This document shows, piece by piece, positions 44,158 to 56,100 of a DNA stretch of 64,000 nt. Under the pieces are notes generated by a model that was not told where the DNA came from, made no database searches, and saw only the letters and a list, made by a program, of their open reading frames with translations. Source of the DNA: Tigriopus japonicus (taxonomy: Eukaryota; Arthropoda; Copepoda; Harpacticoida; Harpacticidae); contig JAAGOF010000307.1 of NCBI GenBank assembly GCA_010645155.1, positions 1-64,000 of the forward strand. Reading direction: 5' to 3'. Every line of letters starts with the position of its first letter. Positions within the stretch are counted from its first letter, which is position 1. The position numbers and the translations under genes are program-made.

Positions 44158-46810
44158 CAAGGAATGGGATTCCCTGTAAAGAGAGTTAATCATTAATATA
44201 CTTTCAATAATTAATGTTTATATGAAATTTGATCTACCAATGAGTTACTGTTGGCAGATCTATACAACCCTTGTATAGTGGGTTGGTCAGGAATAGTATT
44301 CAAAAATTTGTCCAATCCTGCCTTAAATGCTGTTAGAGGATCAGCTCCTACATTTTCCCGACGAAGACTAATGGGTAACAAATTGAACAATGAAGGAGCC
44401 CGATGAAGAAGAGAGGAGGACTTCATTGTTCGAACTAGCCTCGATTCCCTTGGATTTGGAGGTGCTCTCAGAACGCACGTAAACCCTCTACGATGGCTAA
44501 AATTGTCCAAGTCTCTTTCTCCAAGTCTTCTACTAAACATTTCGAGTCCTGACCATTCCTTCCACAAACTAATTTTGTGTCATCAGCATAAGAAGAAATA
44601 CTGGCTTTTGTTCTAAACTTCTGGAGAGGAGCAATGAAGAGAATAAATAGGAGTGGACCTAAAATTGAACCTTGTGGAACACCTGACTTGACATCATACA
44701 TGCCGCTAAAGGATCCTTCAACTTTAACTATCTGCTTCCTTTCGCTTATAAAACTATCAATCCAAGTCAGGACCTTACCCTGGACCCCAAACTCTTTGAG
44801 TTGATCGAGCAAAAGACCATGATCTACCTTATCAAAGGCCTTGGCAAAGTCAAGATAGACTACTTCAACTGACTCGTGACTTTCGAGCCCTTCAATGATT
44901 TGCTCAATATGATCAACCAATTGGGTTACTGTACTAAAATGAGCTCGAAACCCATGTTGTCCAGAAGGAATTAAATCATGGACTTCCAAAAAATCTACAA
45001 GCTTGGACTTCATAATCTTCTCAAAAACCTTTGCAACGCTGGAGGTAAGAGAAATGGGCCTATAATTACTAGGGAGTGACTTATCTCCGCCCTTAAAAAT
45101 TGGAACGACATGAGCTACTTTTAGAGAAGAGGGAAACTTGCCCTGATCTAAGATGCAACGCATCAAGTAGGAGAAAACAGGGGCAAGAATCTGTGAACAT
45201 TTCATCAGAAACTGAGATGTCACACCATCAGGTCCAGGAGAACTCGAGAGCTTTAAGCTCTTTATGGCCTCAAAAGCATCTTGATCTGTGACTACCAGAT
45301 CCTCCAATCGATTATCCTGACTATCAATGCCAGTCTCATCAACAACACTGCTGCAGTCATAGCCTACTCATTCTACACTTTTTGGAATTGAAAATACACT
45401 TGAGAACTGATCTCCAAGCATATTGGCCATAACCTAACTATCATTGACGGTTTTACCGTCGACCTCAAAAGGTCCTACTGGATGCTTCATTTTTCTCTTT
45501 GTGTTTGCAAAAGAGAAAAACGCCTTTGGATTAGTCTTAACATCCTGGATCACTCTACTTTCCTTCTCTAACTGATCGGAATCAATAGAGGCCCTAATCT
45601 TTGATTGGACCACATCCATTTTGCTTTGGAGGCTGGCTACAACAAATGGATTTGAAGTACGTCGAAGTCTATTTGAAATCTGACAACTCCTTTTGAACAA
45701 CTTCCTTCTAACCTTTGGAATTCTAGACAATGGCCCACCTTTTGCCACTACTTCTGGAATACCGATGGACAAACAAACCTCGTCCAAAAGGGAAATAAGC
45801 TTATTTATGGCGTCATCTATGGATGGTTCCTGCTTTAGAATGGAAATCAAGTCCAACTCGCCTAATCTTTCAACAATAAGAGGCCAATGTTCCTCTTTGA
45901 ACTTGAACTTTGCCACACCGACCTTTTGTGCGGGTTTAACTCTAGAGCTCGCCGGCTTTTGAGTAATGGTCGACCCTATCTCAAGAATGTGATGATCTGA
46001 AAGACTACATGGGGCAACATGGACACACTGGATCAGATCAGGGTCGTTGGAAAAAACTAAGTCTAAAACACTCTCTGCTCTGGTTGCAACACCAACGTGT
46101 TGAGAGAGATTAAGCAAGATCGCAAACTCTTCCTATTTTTCGAAAGACAGCGATGCTGTTTTCGAAATGGGAATGTACCCATCCGGACTAACCTCCCACT
46201 CTACAATGCTAGCCGGAAAATTGAAGTCACCAACCACAATGAGGCGAGAACAAACCTCTCGATCTAGCTCCTTTCGTGTAAAATCAAGTGCCGAAAGAAA
46301 TGACGAAGAACTACAAGAAGGTGGCCGATACATTGTTACTATTGTAAGATGAAGAGCCTTGACGTGGCTAATCAAAACTTCTACTTCTCCATTCGACCTA
46401 TGAACATGACTAAAATGTAAGTCTTTCCTGACATATACAGTAGACATACGCCCCCATGTGGGAAAATGGGATTTTCAGGGCGTACTCTATCACATCGAAC
46501 TAGCCTAAAACCAGCTATTGCTACTTCTTCATCTAAAACTCCTGGACGAAACCAAGTCTCTGTAATGGAGATGAAGGAGACCTCTCTATCAATGGCTAGC
46601 TCCTCCAGTACTCTGACCTTTGTGCAGTCTTTTTTGGAAATAAGACAATGCACAATGCACGTTCAAATAGAGCCCTTTTATGGGCTTAAGGTCTTCCGAT
46701 GGACCAAGTCTATTAGTTCTTGGACCTTCCTGTCTAACCTTAAAAAATCCTGCTTACTAACAAAATTTTGCCCTACAGGAAGGGATTGTTGAGGAGGGGG
46801 AGGGGCGACT
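44158..46810 (-). mobile_element. CR1/L2-like LINE, longest copy
   Basis: On the - strand the order is a leader with LRLDRKVQELIDLVH, endonuclease, linker, reverse transcriptase, and the 3' end with TACAGGGAATCCC... TTGTAGC at 44158-44185. About 2.65 kb. The upstream side is interrupted by an LTR element (46818-47669) beyond which tRNA-like sequence follows. Confidence 0.85.
44211..46653 (-). pseudogene. LINE ORF2 with frameshifts and a deletion
   Basis: Segments in order: 46653-46381 and 46447-46133 (endonuclease: ISITETWFRPG, MYRPPS, VVGDFNFPAS), 46117-45434 (LDLVFSND, SLSDHHILEIGS, then linker, ending at a nonsense codon after VNDS), 45307-44468 (reverse transcriptase with SSPGPDGVTSQF, NYRPISLTSS, DFAKAFDKVDHGL, SGVPQGSILGPLL, and SSYADDTKL), 44567-44211 (C-terminal domain, LLPISLRREN... 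DQISYKH). The YADD box and GVPQGS motif are kept, so the RT core is fairly young, but the join after EDLEKETW skips about 100 residues present at 31020-31350. The frame breaks make it non-functional as it stands. Confidence 0.87.
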
Positions 46811-46817
46811 ACATTGG

Positions 46818-47669
46818 TGTTGCATTCTGGTTCTTTCTCTTCTCTCGTTCGATATCTATGTTGTCATAAGCTGAATAAAGGGCACTTGAACTTGGAATGT
46901 CGATCTAACAAGTCCTATCAAAGAATGGGGATTCGACATTCCAAGTTCAAGTCCAAGTTCTAGTGTTGCATGAGGAGATGTTGGTAAATGACTCACAATA
47001 AAGAGACTCTGGCAAAACCAACTAAGGGAACAAGGTCCTTCAAGAAAAAACATCAAATCAACTGAATATGCGGATCAAACCTAACTGTTCGTTGTTTATT
47101 ACGAATGCGGCGGCTGCGACGAGGACCAGACCGGACGGGTTGGAATGGCTCCTCGTCCTTCTGCGGTCGTTGTCGTCGTCGTTCCGATTGGGAAGTGGTG
47201 ATCGTCGAGGAATCCCGCCGGAGAAAGCGATGATTTCTTCTATATAGACCTCCCGGCGTGTCAATCCAATAAGATCTCCCATGGTGTAGTTTCTCCACCA
47301 CAACTCCCCCCACTGACCAGTTCTTATCCAGAGGTGATTGGAACAGAACACGATCACCTGGAGAAAAGGGAGAATGCTGGATGCCACCTGCGGCCTTGGC
47401 TTTAACCTTTTGCGTGCCCCTTTCTTCGCTTGATCCTATTAGTGACTAATTCAATCTGTTGTGCATTTATGTTCATTGAAGCGGGAATTTCGAATTGTTT
47501 TCCTGTCTAATCCGTTCTCCCAAACCTAGTTCGAACGTGGGGGGGAGATGTTGCATTCTGGTTCTTTCTCTTCTCTCGTTCGATGTCTATGTTGTCATAA
47601 GCTGAATAAAGGGCACTTGAACTTGGAATGTCGAACTAACAAGTCCTATCAAAGAATGGGGATTCGACA
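46818..47669. mobile_element. short LTR retrotransposon, 121-bp LTRs, ATTGG duplication
   Basis: Direct repeats 46818-46938 and 47549-47669 are both 121 bases, begin TGTTGCATTCTGG and end GGATTCGACA, and differ at about two positions. The 5-bp flanks ATTGG at 46813-46817 and 47670-47674 are an exact target duplication. A purine run GTGGGGGGGAGA just before the right LTR and an AATAAA inside the LTR imply a + strand element, yet the only coding remnant (below) is on the - strand. Internal region only 610 bases, so the element is non-autonomous. Confidence 0.87.
47053..47420 (-). pseudogene. Ty3/gypsy-like integrase C-terminus remnant
   Basis: The - strand reads KAAGGIQHSPFSPGDRVLFQ, SPLDKNWSVGGVVVEKLHHG, RSYWIDTPGGLYRRNHRFLR and then RSGPRRSRRIRNKQRTVRFD before TAG. 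GDRVLFQ...W..GVVVEKL...Y.I....G..YRRN.RFLR is the SH3-like GPY/F-type integrase end of Ty3/gypsy elements, followed by the usual basic tail. No protease, RT or RNase H is left. Confidence 0.8.
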
Positions 47670-47674
47670 ATTGG

Positions 47675-47777
47675 CAACGGATTTCTCCCAACAGGATTCG
47701 AACCTACGCCGTCTGGGGAAGCACTTACACTCGGCACTTTTAAGAACGCGCTAGTACGCGTGGCCACTCTGGCTTCT
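47675..47777 (-). repeat. tRNA-like promoter module beside the LINE, unit 1
   Basis: The - strand reads GCCAGAGTGGCCACGCGTAC, a long variable arm, then the B box GGTTCGAATCC (47694-47704), then GGGAGAAATCC. It is almost the same as the head of the SINE at 14566. The LTR element was inserted between it and the LINE leader. Confidence 0.75.
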
Positions 47778-47784
47778 TTAACAA

Positions 47785-47908
47785 GATTTCTCCCGACAAC
47801 GTTCATTCTATCCCCAACAGGACTCGAACTTGCGCCGTCTGGGGAAGCTCTTATTCTCGGCCCTTAATAACACTTAATAAGCGCGGCCATTCTGGCTTCC
47901 TTTGGCTT
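47785..47908 (-). repeat. tRNA-like promoter module, unit 2
   Basis: A diverged second unit: GCCAGAATGGCCGCGCTTAT, B box AGTTCGAGTCC (one or two bases off consensus), GGGATAGAATG and GGGAGAAATC, ending 8 bases from unit 1. Together they form a head-to-tail tRNA-like dimer on the LINE strand. Confidence 0.65.
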
Positions 47909-49564
47909 TTCTTTGTTAATTTGCTGTTAATCCAAATAGTTGCTTTTTTCGTTAATTTTCTTGCTCGAGGTTGACTTGAAATAGGTAAAAAATAGAGAGA
48001 ACGAAAAATTCAACATGACAAAGGCAGTCAAGAAAAATGTGCAAGCATGTTGGAATTGAGCGATAAGATTTACGGTTGTCAATAAAAACGTAAGTTGCTC
48101 TATTTGTCATGACTCATGAGTTAATCTTTGTCAGGATTTACTTTCATGTTTTAGGAATTTGCACATTTCAACATGACTTGAATTAAAAGGGTTTCATTCT
48201 GGGTTTTGAGCAGGTTGTAATTTATGACTGTTTTTTGTAAATCTTCAGTAGATAATTTTTGTTTTGTTTTCTTTGGGTTTGGGTTTGCTTTCATTTTGAA
48301 ACAAGACATCTGGCTCAAAAAGGCTATCATGGAAATATTTGCCAAACTTCACTCCACTTGTTTTCACTATTTCTAAGTTCAATGACAAATTTAGGTGCCA
48401 AGAAACATTCATCTATTTTTTTGAGCCGAATCCTCAGCGGTCGGTTCTAATTCTAACCATGGAAAAAAACCTAACTCAGGAGTGGACATTTTACTTTCTT
48501 TTAATCGTTTCTCTTTGTGGGAAGACTAGTACCAAAAGTTGATATTTTCATGCTCTAGTGTATTTTCCATTTTTCTATGCAATCGTCTTATCAGCGGTTA
48601 TTAAACTGGGACTCAGGGCTCCCTAAGGATCCTTCGGTGGGGCTCAAGTGTTTTTTATGTCTGAAACGGCAAAGCTGAGAAATCCACACCACCAATTTAT
48701 AGAAACAGTCCTCACGTAAAATTTCAGTTTTTGACCCAATTTGACGCCGTCAAAAAAATGGAATGGGCTACCCTCCTGAAATTTTGCCAAACGGTCATGG
48801 AGACCGGGTCGCACATGGAGCGCGACCTCCTTATTACTTTTAACAAGGCCAAAAATATCATCAATGATGGAAAAACACTTTGAATGATACCTACGGAGTC
48901 AAGGCTCTCCATTTCAGCCAAGTTGGACAAATTTGACCAAAAGCTGGGAAGGATGTGGGCGTAAAAAGTCAATGAAGTTAAGGTTTGAAGAAATGTTCGT
49001 CATGGGTTGACATTGTTGAGTCAAAAAGGCAAGTCACCATTTTGTTGGTTTCATCAAGGAGTGCCCTTTCCTAAAGCATAGTTTAAAGGATCCTTAAGCC
49101 TTATTCTCACATGATTGCTTACCAAGGTCTTTGTGATCCACAAAAGGTTTCAAATTGTGGACTGATCACCATGTAATTCAGATATAGTATTTTGCAACTG
49201 TTGGATGTTCCTAAAGAAGCTCATGTGAAAGAAGCGTCGTCAGAACACTAGCGCCAGCGGCTTTGTCATGAAGCTTTAAAAAAGCCAAACAAGCCAGGAA
49301 GTGCAAGAGAAAAAAATACTGCAAAAAGGAGCCTTTGACCGAAAAATATCCATGGAAGGGCTTGAATCTATCTTATTTTGTGATCCAATGACTGGATCCA
49401 TCTTTATTGGCATGATCTGTGTAAGTTGATTGCAAATTCGACTTTCGTTTTAACTTGAACTTCCTAATTGATGGTGGCGACAACAACGGCAAATGTTTGA
49501 ACTTTCAAAAAAGCCAAACAACTTGACTGTGACGATACTTCTTTCCCATGAGCTTCTGTTCCCA
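47909..49564. other. intergenic, no gene seen
   Basis: AT-rich, with only the dispersed repeat at 49205-49365 recognised. Open frames are short and look random. Confidence 0.45.
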
Positions 49565-50428
49565 TTGAGGAAAAACAAGTGGAAAAAATTACATCCAAGC
49601 CCTGGAGGGACTCGAGAAAACTCCGGTAGGGGTTAGCAAAAACAACCCAACATATTCCTTTGCTACCAGGTACAAGGTTTGCTTCAAGGTACTGTTGCAC
49701 CTTTGGAAAACGGCTAAATCTCGAGACTATGATCATGTCCCAAAATAGCTTCAGATGATAGAAAATCTTNNNNNNNNNNNNNNNNNNNNNNNNNNNNNNN
49801 NNNNNNNNNNNNNNNNNNNNNNNNNNNNNNNNNNNNNNNNNNNNNNNNNNNNNNNNNNNNNNNNNNNNNNNNNNNNNNNNNNNNNNNNNNNNNNNNNNNN
49901 NNNNNNNNNNNNNNNNNNNNNNNNNNNNNNNNNNNNNNNNNNNNNNNNNNNNNNNNNNNNNNNNNNNNNNNNNNNNNNNNNNNNNNNNNNNNNNNNNNNN
50001 NNNNNNNNNNNNNNNNNNNNNNNNNNNNNNNNNNNNNNNNNNNNNNNNNNNNNNNNNNNNNNNNNNNNNNNNNNNNNNNNNNNNNNNNNNNNNNNNNNNN
50101 NNNNNNNNNNNNNNNNNNNNNNNNNNNNNNNNNNNNNNNNNNNNNNNNNNNNNNNNNNNNNNNNNNNNNNNNNNNNNNNNNNNNNNNNNNNNNNNNNNNN
50201 NNNNNNNNNNNNNNNNNNNNNNNTTGAGGAAAAACAAGTGGAAAAAATAACATCCAAGCCCTGGAGGGACTCGAGAAAACTCCGGTAGGGGTTAGCAAAA
50301 ACAACCCAAAATATTCCTTTGCTACCAGGTACAAGGTTTGCTTCAAGGTACTGTTGCACCTTTGGAAAACGGCTAAATCTCGAGACTGTGATCATGTCCC
50401 AAAATAGCTTCAGATGATAGAAAATCTT
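49565..50428. repeat. 205-bp direct repeat on both sides of a gap
   Basis: 49565-49769 and 50224-50428 are the same 205 bases (starting TTGAGGAAAAACAAGTGG, ending GATAGAAAATCTT) with only a few substitutions, separated by the 454-base N run 49770-50223. Either a tandem repeat longer than the reads or an assembly duplication. Frames running through the N run have no meaning. Confidence 0.9.
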
Positions 50429-50514
50429 ACTATTCTCAAGTTATTCAGCCATTTGCATTCTTTTTGGTACGCCCCTTGTCTGGCACTTGAAGTGCAATGA
50501 CTACGGAAGTCATT

Positions 50515-50645
50515 CTATTGCACAAAAATTGGCCTTAATTGCGCAAAAAATTGCACAAAAACGACAAAAATTGCACAAAACGGCAAAAATTGCACAAAAC
50601 GGCAAAAATTGCACAAAAAACAGCAAAAATTGCACCGAAAATGCC
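50515..50645 (+). repeat. short tandem repeat, CAAAAATTGCACAAAA
   Basis: CGGCAAAAATTGCACAAAA units of 19-20 bases repeat about six times with variation. Similar words (AAAATTGCAAAAA) recur at 51590-51655. Confidence 0.75.
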
Positions 50646-51874
50646 AGAACCGTCATTCTGGAAAAGACCTTTTTGAATGGCCTTAAATGGGGCTTGCAAA
50701 GTTTATTTGATGTTACATCTTAACAATGAAGTGTTCCATTGAAATTTGGGAAACCATCTATGAACAAAGGTGGATGGGTGCTTGTTTGCAAGCAAAATCA
50801 TTTTTTGTTGTTTAGCTTTTCTAAGAATCTTTCGTTGCACAAGCCTTTGAACGTTTCACACGAGTTTGAGGAAAGTACAAAAAGAAGAGAGAAGAAAATG
50901 AGAAAAGAATAGATGGCGTAAGGAGTAAATTATGGCTTTTGACTCGAATTATTCATTGCTCGAAAATTTGATATTGAAGCCAAATCAACATTTCATTTTA
51001 TAAATGAAATCAACAAATGCATAAGTATCAACTACTGAAAGAGTTCAATCTGATTTTCAATTTGCTCAATCATTTTTGCGCGCGCTAATTCGTTGTGACT
51101 GCCAATTCACGTAAACTGTACATTTGTCACTTCTGCGAAAAATCCGTTCGTTTATAGAGAATATCCAAAAAGTGACCCTGTTATTGAAGACTTTGGGCCT
51201 AGGGTGCCATCAAGATCAATGGCATTGGGGGCAGTCCCACAAGATTGAACAGATTGAAATCAAATTAAATCCATCGCTAGGATCAACTTGAGGCAAACTT
51301 TAATGACTCAGTGAAAAGTTTTAACTCCAAGATAACTCGGAATGCACTTTCCAATGTGCTGCCATCAAACTGCGGTCAGATATATTTATCATTATTCAAT
51401 GTAAGGACTACAAAAGCCGTCCTAAAGGTTGTCTCTGTTAAAATAATAAAAAATAATAAAGTTGTCGTCTGCTTTCCTATACGACTGAAATATTTTAGCC
51501 ACATTGAATAATTGTTGTACTCAAAACCAGTTTTTGCGCAAATGGAACATTTTTCTGCCGGGAATCTCGGGAAAATGGATGAAAATTGCAAAAAATTGTA
51601 CAAAACTTGAAAAATTGCAAAAATTGAAAATAAACGGGAAAATTGCAAAAAGTTGCATTTACTAAAAAAATGACATCCTTAGTATGACTGAGTTTTTGTG
51701 CACTTGAAGAATAAATGTACTTGAACTACAATTCAGTGTAATTCAATTACATTTGAAAGTAACTGTAATTTTCATTGATTAAATTTGAAAAAGCAAGTGC
51801 AATTCTATTTAGTTACATTTACGGACAAAGTAATTGTAATTAGTTATATTTAAAAAATAATTGACACAGGTCTC

Positions 51875-51974
51875 AGGCTAGTTTTTTAAGACGCAAAGAT
51901 CGATCTTAAGATCGTACTTTAGTACTGTAAGTTAGATCTTGAGATCGATCTTTGCGCTTAAAAAACTAGCCTCT
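51875..51974. mobile_element. 100-bp hairpin element, copy 2
   Basis: AGGCTAGTTTTTTAAGACGC and its inverted partner GCGCTTAAAAAACTAGCCT bound the same palindrome as 16322-16421. GGTCTC stands on both sides (51869-51874 and 51975-51980), a possible 6-base target duplication. Confidence 0.75.
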
Positions 51975-52689
51975 GGTCTCAATCTTAGCATTGGTTGGAA
52001 TCTATTGTTCTTAGTTCCTCAGAATAGTTAATCACTATTATGTTTTTTTTTAAACACTGATGTTGTTGAAAATGACGATTATACAGGTGCAGTGTGAAAT
52101 TCAAACAATGCGTCCAATTTCCTCAGATAAATTATATTTGTGGGACTGTCAGCCGAGAAAACGTAACTCTCCTCAATGCTTTGAAAACCGGGCTTTTGAG
52201 TTGTCAGAGCACGTCTTAACAAGCCTTTGGAAAGACTTTTTGGAGGGAGCAAGAAGAATTCAGTACCCCCCTCCCTTCCTTCCCCCACCCCCACCCCAAA
52301 ACAAACCTCCACACGCTACTCCAAGATACGTGTCTGGTTAACGCAGAAACTAGTTTATTGGGGTTGCGTGACCCCCGAGGGCAAAAAACCCAAAATGAGG
52401 CAAACTCTTTGATTTTTGATTAGTTCGAAGAGATTTTCTACGGAAACGGAAACCAATTGGATTCATACAAACTCATACTCAAAGATGTCAGGATTACCTC
52501 GCATTCTTATTGTGAGGCATTAATTGGTGTTGTTTGAACTCCACACTAATTAATATCACTTTTTACGTAACACGAAATTACTTCAGACACATTTGCAGCA
52601 GAAGTGAGATTTGTTACCTACCAAACTTCACTATCAAATGAGCTAAGTAATTTAGTTCTACTTCTGATAAGAAAAGTTCTGATAACAAA

Positions 52690-53025
52690 AATGTAATTTA
52701 TTACAATTACTTGGCCCAAAAAATTAATTAATTACAACGAATCGGCCCAAAGATGTAATTATTTACAAGTACTTGGCCCAAGAATGTAATTAATTACAAG
52801 TACTTGGCCCAAAAATGTAATTAACAATTACTTGGCCCAAAAAGTAACTGATTACAATTACTTGGCCCAAAACGTAATTAATTACAATTACTTGGCCCAA
52901 AAATGTAATTAATTACAATTACTAGCCCAAAAATGTAATTATTTACAATTACTTGGCCCAAAAATGGAATTATTTACAATTACTTGGCCTAAAAATGTAG
53001 TTAATTACAATTACTCCCCATTCCT
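52690..53025. repeat. 31-base tandem repeat near the 3' end of gene 3
   Basis: CTTGGCCCAAAAATGTAATT plus AATTACAATTA repeats about ten times. Because TGTAATT and AATTACA are complementary, each unit also forms a small hairpin. Related TGTAATT-rich sequence is at 51720-51860 and 55065-55215. Confidence 0.85.
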
Positions 53026-53127
53026 GCCCACTAGGTCGTCTCGATCTTTGATAGAGAACGTGTTGTGATACTGTAACTATAATCTGTAGTAGAAAAAGCT
53101 AACACACAAGAAATTTACGCAATAATC

Positions 53128-56100
53128 TCATTGGTTTTGTATTTTGGAAATTTCACTTTTGACAAAAGCCAGAAGCTGTTCACTCTGGTCAGGTTGGTCA
53201 GATTTTCCACTATCTAATCTGGCTTCCTCAATAGCAATCCATTTAGGTTGATGTTTCTTCACAAATGCATCAACCATTTCGGGACTAGGTGCTTTCAAAT
53301 AAGGCAATTTTTCAAACTTTAGCGTCAGAAATAGGATTTTGGCAATGGTAAGAATGTGATAAGAGGACTGTTGCCTGGCAGTGACAATTTTCTTCAATTG
53401 AGCTTTAAAAACATTTTTGCGCACCAGTTGTATGATTGTGTCCGTGTCGACGTCAAAATCTAGGACATTGATTTTTGGATTGAAAAAGTTGGGAAGACCA
53501 TTTTCGTGTTTGTAACTCTCTTTGAGAAGTGATGAGCATCTCAAAAGCATCACTTCCTTGGGAAGGTCTTCTTTGGGAGGTACCTTATTTGTTCCTGGGG
53601 GAATGGGTGGTTTTTGGAACACATCCATCAAATCCCGACCACATGAATGGCACTCATGGACCCAGAAAATGGCTTGAATCAATACGTTTGATTTCACTTT
53701 GGGGCGATCCTTGGAAGTTTGGGCAAATGAAATGAGCAAGGATTTGAGCAAGCCCAAGGTTGAGATCCCATTGGGAATGCTTTTGAGTAGGATGTCTTGC
53801 TCAAAAGTGGGACAGAAATCTCGGTCCATTTTCCCATCTTTGGGAGAACATCTTGGAGAGAGGAGCACATGAGCCGCTTTTAGTTCGTCAATCAAGGATT
53901 TGGGAGGCCAACATTTGGGAGGCGTTCGAGTTGTCCATTCTTGCCATTCTTGCGGAATGCTTGAGAATGGAACTTTGACTAGAATGGACAGGTCCACATC
54001 GATGAAGAGGTCTTTGTGAAGTTCCCATAAGGGGAGACCATATTCAAGAAAACCAGCGTTCAGGAATTGCCATTGTAGATTGTACTGCTTTTTGTAACTC
54101 ATGTCTCTCAAGAATTTTTCCGCAGATGAAATTTTGTCACCTGGTCTGAAAAAACAACAACCAAATTATTTAAGATTCTTGCAGAGGTTGTGAAAAACAC
54201 AGCATTTTGTTAATCAATTTTAGGAATCTTTGAAGGTCACATGCTTTGTGTTTGGGAATGGATGCTTCAAGCATACTTCATTAATTGACTTCTGCCCTTT
54301 TTTGGGTCTTTTTAACGCTCTCGTGCTTCCAAAATGACGCTATATTTCTGGTAGCCTGTTCGTACTGAAGGTTTAACAAAAAAATTATCAAAGTAATGCC
54401 CTAAAAGTTTTAAGATACGCTTGAAGTCAATATCGGAAGCATGTTTGTCATGTGCCTTGACGCAGACAAAACATACAAGCTATTGGTCGATGGCTTTCAT
54501 TTGCTTTACGTACCCTAGTGAACGGCTCAAATTGCTTGTGAGACCAGCTTGTGTATACCAAGAAAAAGCAACCTACCAGTGGATCTTACAAAGTGCTATT
54601 ATAACCATTCATTATCGTATTCATTATCGTATGTTCAAATGGGTAACGTTTCATTCAAGGACACATAATGCAATGGTATATTCTTTATGACTATGGACAG
54701 ACCTGTGATGTATTTTTTGGCCATCTTTTTATTCAAAGTCAGGCATACCTGATTTGAAAGTACGGAAGAACCCTCTCAATTTCAGTAGCAAAAGTTTAAT
54801 GATAATGATCTTTAGATAAGATGAATCACCAAACATTTTTAAGATTGTTAAGGATTCCTTTTCCAACTTCAGATTGTGCAGATGAGAAAGGAATTGTTGC
54901 AAAACCAGGTTTAAATCTCCGCTTTATCTAACTCTCGCGCTCATCAGAAACAAATGTCTTCCGATCTTTTTTACGCCAAAATAAGCGTATGGAAATAGGG
55001 CAAAAAGCTGAAGAAGGCAAAATCAGATTTTGAAACAAAAGATCTATCATCCATAGTGAGACCTGTGTCAATTACATTTATTTTATTAAGTTACAATTAC
55101 TTTTGTTTCAAAAGTAATCAGCTACAATTACATACTTTATTTTCAGTGTAATTAGTTGCAATAAAAATTGCTTTCAAAAAATAATTGAATTACATTGAAT
55201 TACATTGTAATTGATTGAGTAACAAGCCTGTATTTACACTACTCATTAATGGCTCAAGCAAGAATTACTTTCAAAATACACCTTTGGTCCAATCAGTTCA
55301 ATCAAAATTCGACGGAACAAAATGTATGTTTGTTGCAAAAAACCTAACATTTAAGTTCAATGACCTGATAACCTGACCCAAGGTGTACTTTTGAAATCCG
55401 TTCCGAAGTTCAGTAATTCCTGCGCTATTCCGTTGGAGCATCTCTGGGTGCATCAGGTTTGTATTACCTTGGATTGGCATCAAATGAAAATGACAAGGAA
55501 CCACCAGAGGAAGGAATTTTCGCTAAAAAAGAGATTAGAAGCAATCAAAACTCTCTTCTCTCCATCATGAACCTCATCAAGACTCAATGAAAATGATGAA
55601 ATTTTATTTGAATCAAGCTACTGCGTTCCAAGTTTGTCTTTCACGGACGATGTGTATCAAATTTCAGATCATTTGGAAGTCTGAGTCAAAAGGTCGTGAA
55701 GACTTGCCATCAAATGAAGTCAGAAATGTGGTAATGGGGTAATTGGCATGGTGTCAAAATCCATTACAAGTAACGTAACTATCTAATGGTAACAACGAAC
55801 AAACTACGTTTGAAATCAGTGACAATGGGCAGGCTAGGTTTCTTGCTAAATTCACTCTAGGTTTCCTCCTTAGCCAATCATACAGTAATTTGAAATGTAA
55901 TAAATCAGATAGAAATGTGTGACAAGTTGAACTAACCCCAATCTGCTTTCAGGTTTGGCGTTTTTTTTTTTGTAAATAAAAAATAATGGCATACATCAAA
56001 TTAAACATTAGAGGAACACAACTTCAGTGTCAGTGTCATTGCCAGACAACTAATTTCAGGGAAAATAGACGTAAAGTTACAAAATCATGAAATCTGCCGG

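Noticed and set aside
49464..50395. Several long frames around 49.5-50.4 kb
   Set aside because: They read through the N run and a duplicated 205-base repeat.
52079..52412. Proline-rich frames at 52.1-52.4 kb
   Set aside because: They lie in a dispersed repeat with a C-rich run, whose inverted copy at 43664-43925 has no matching open frame.
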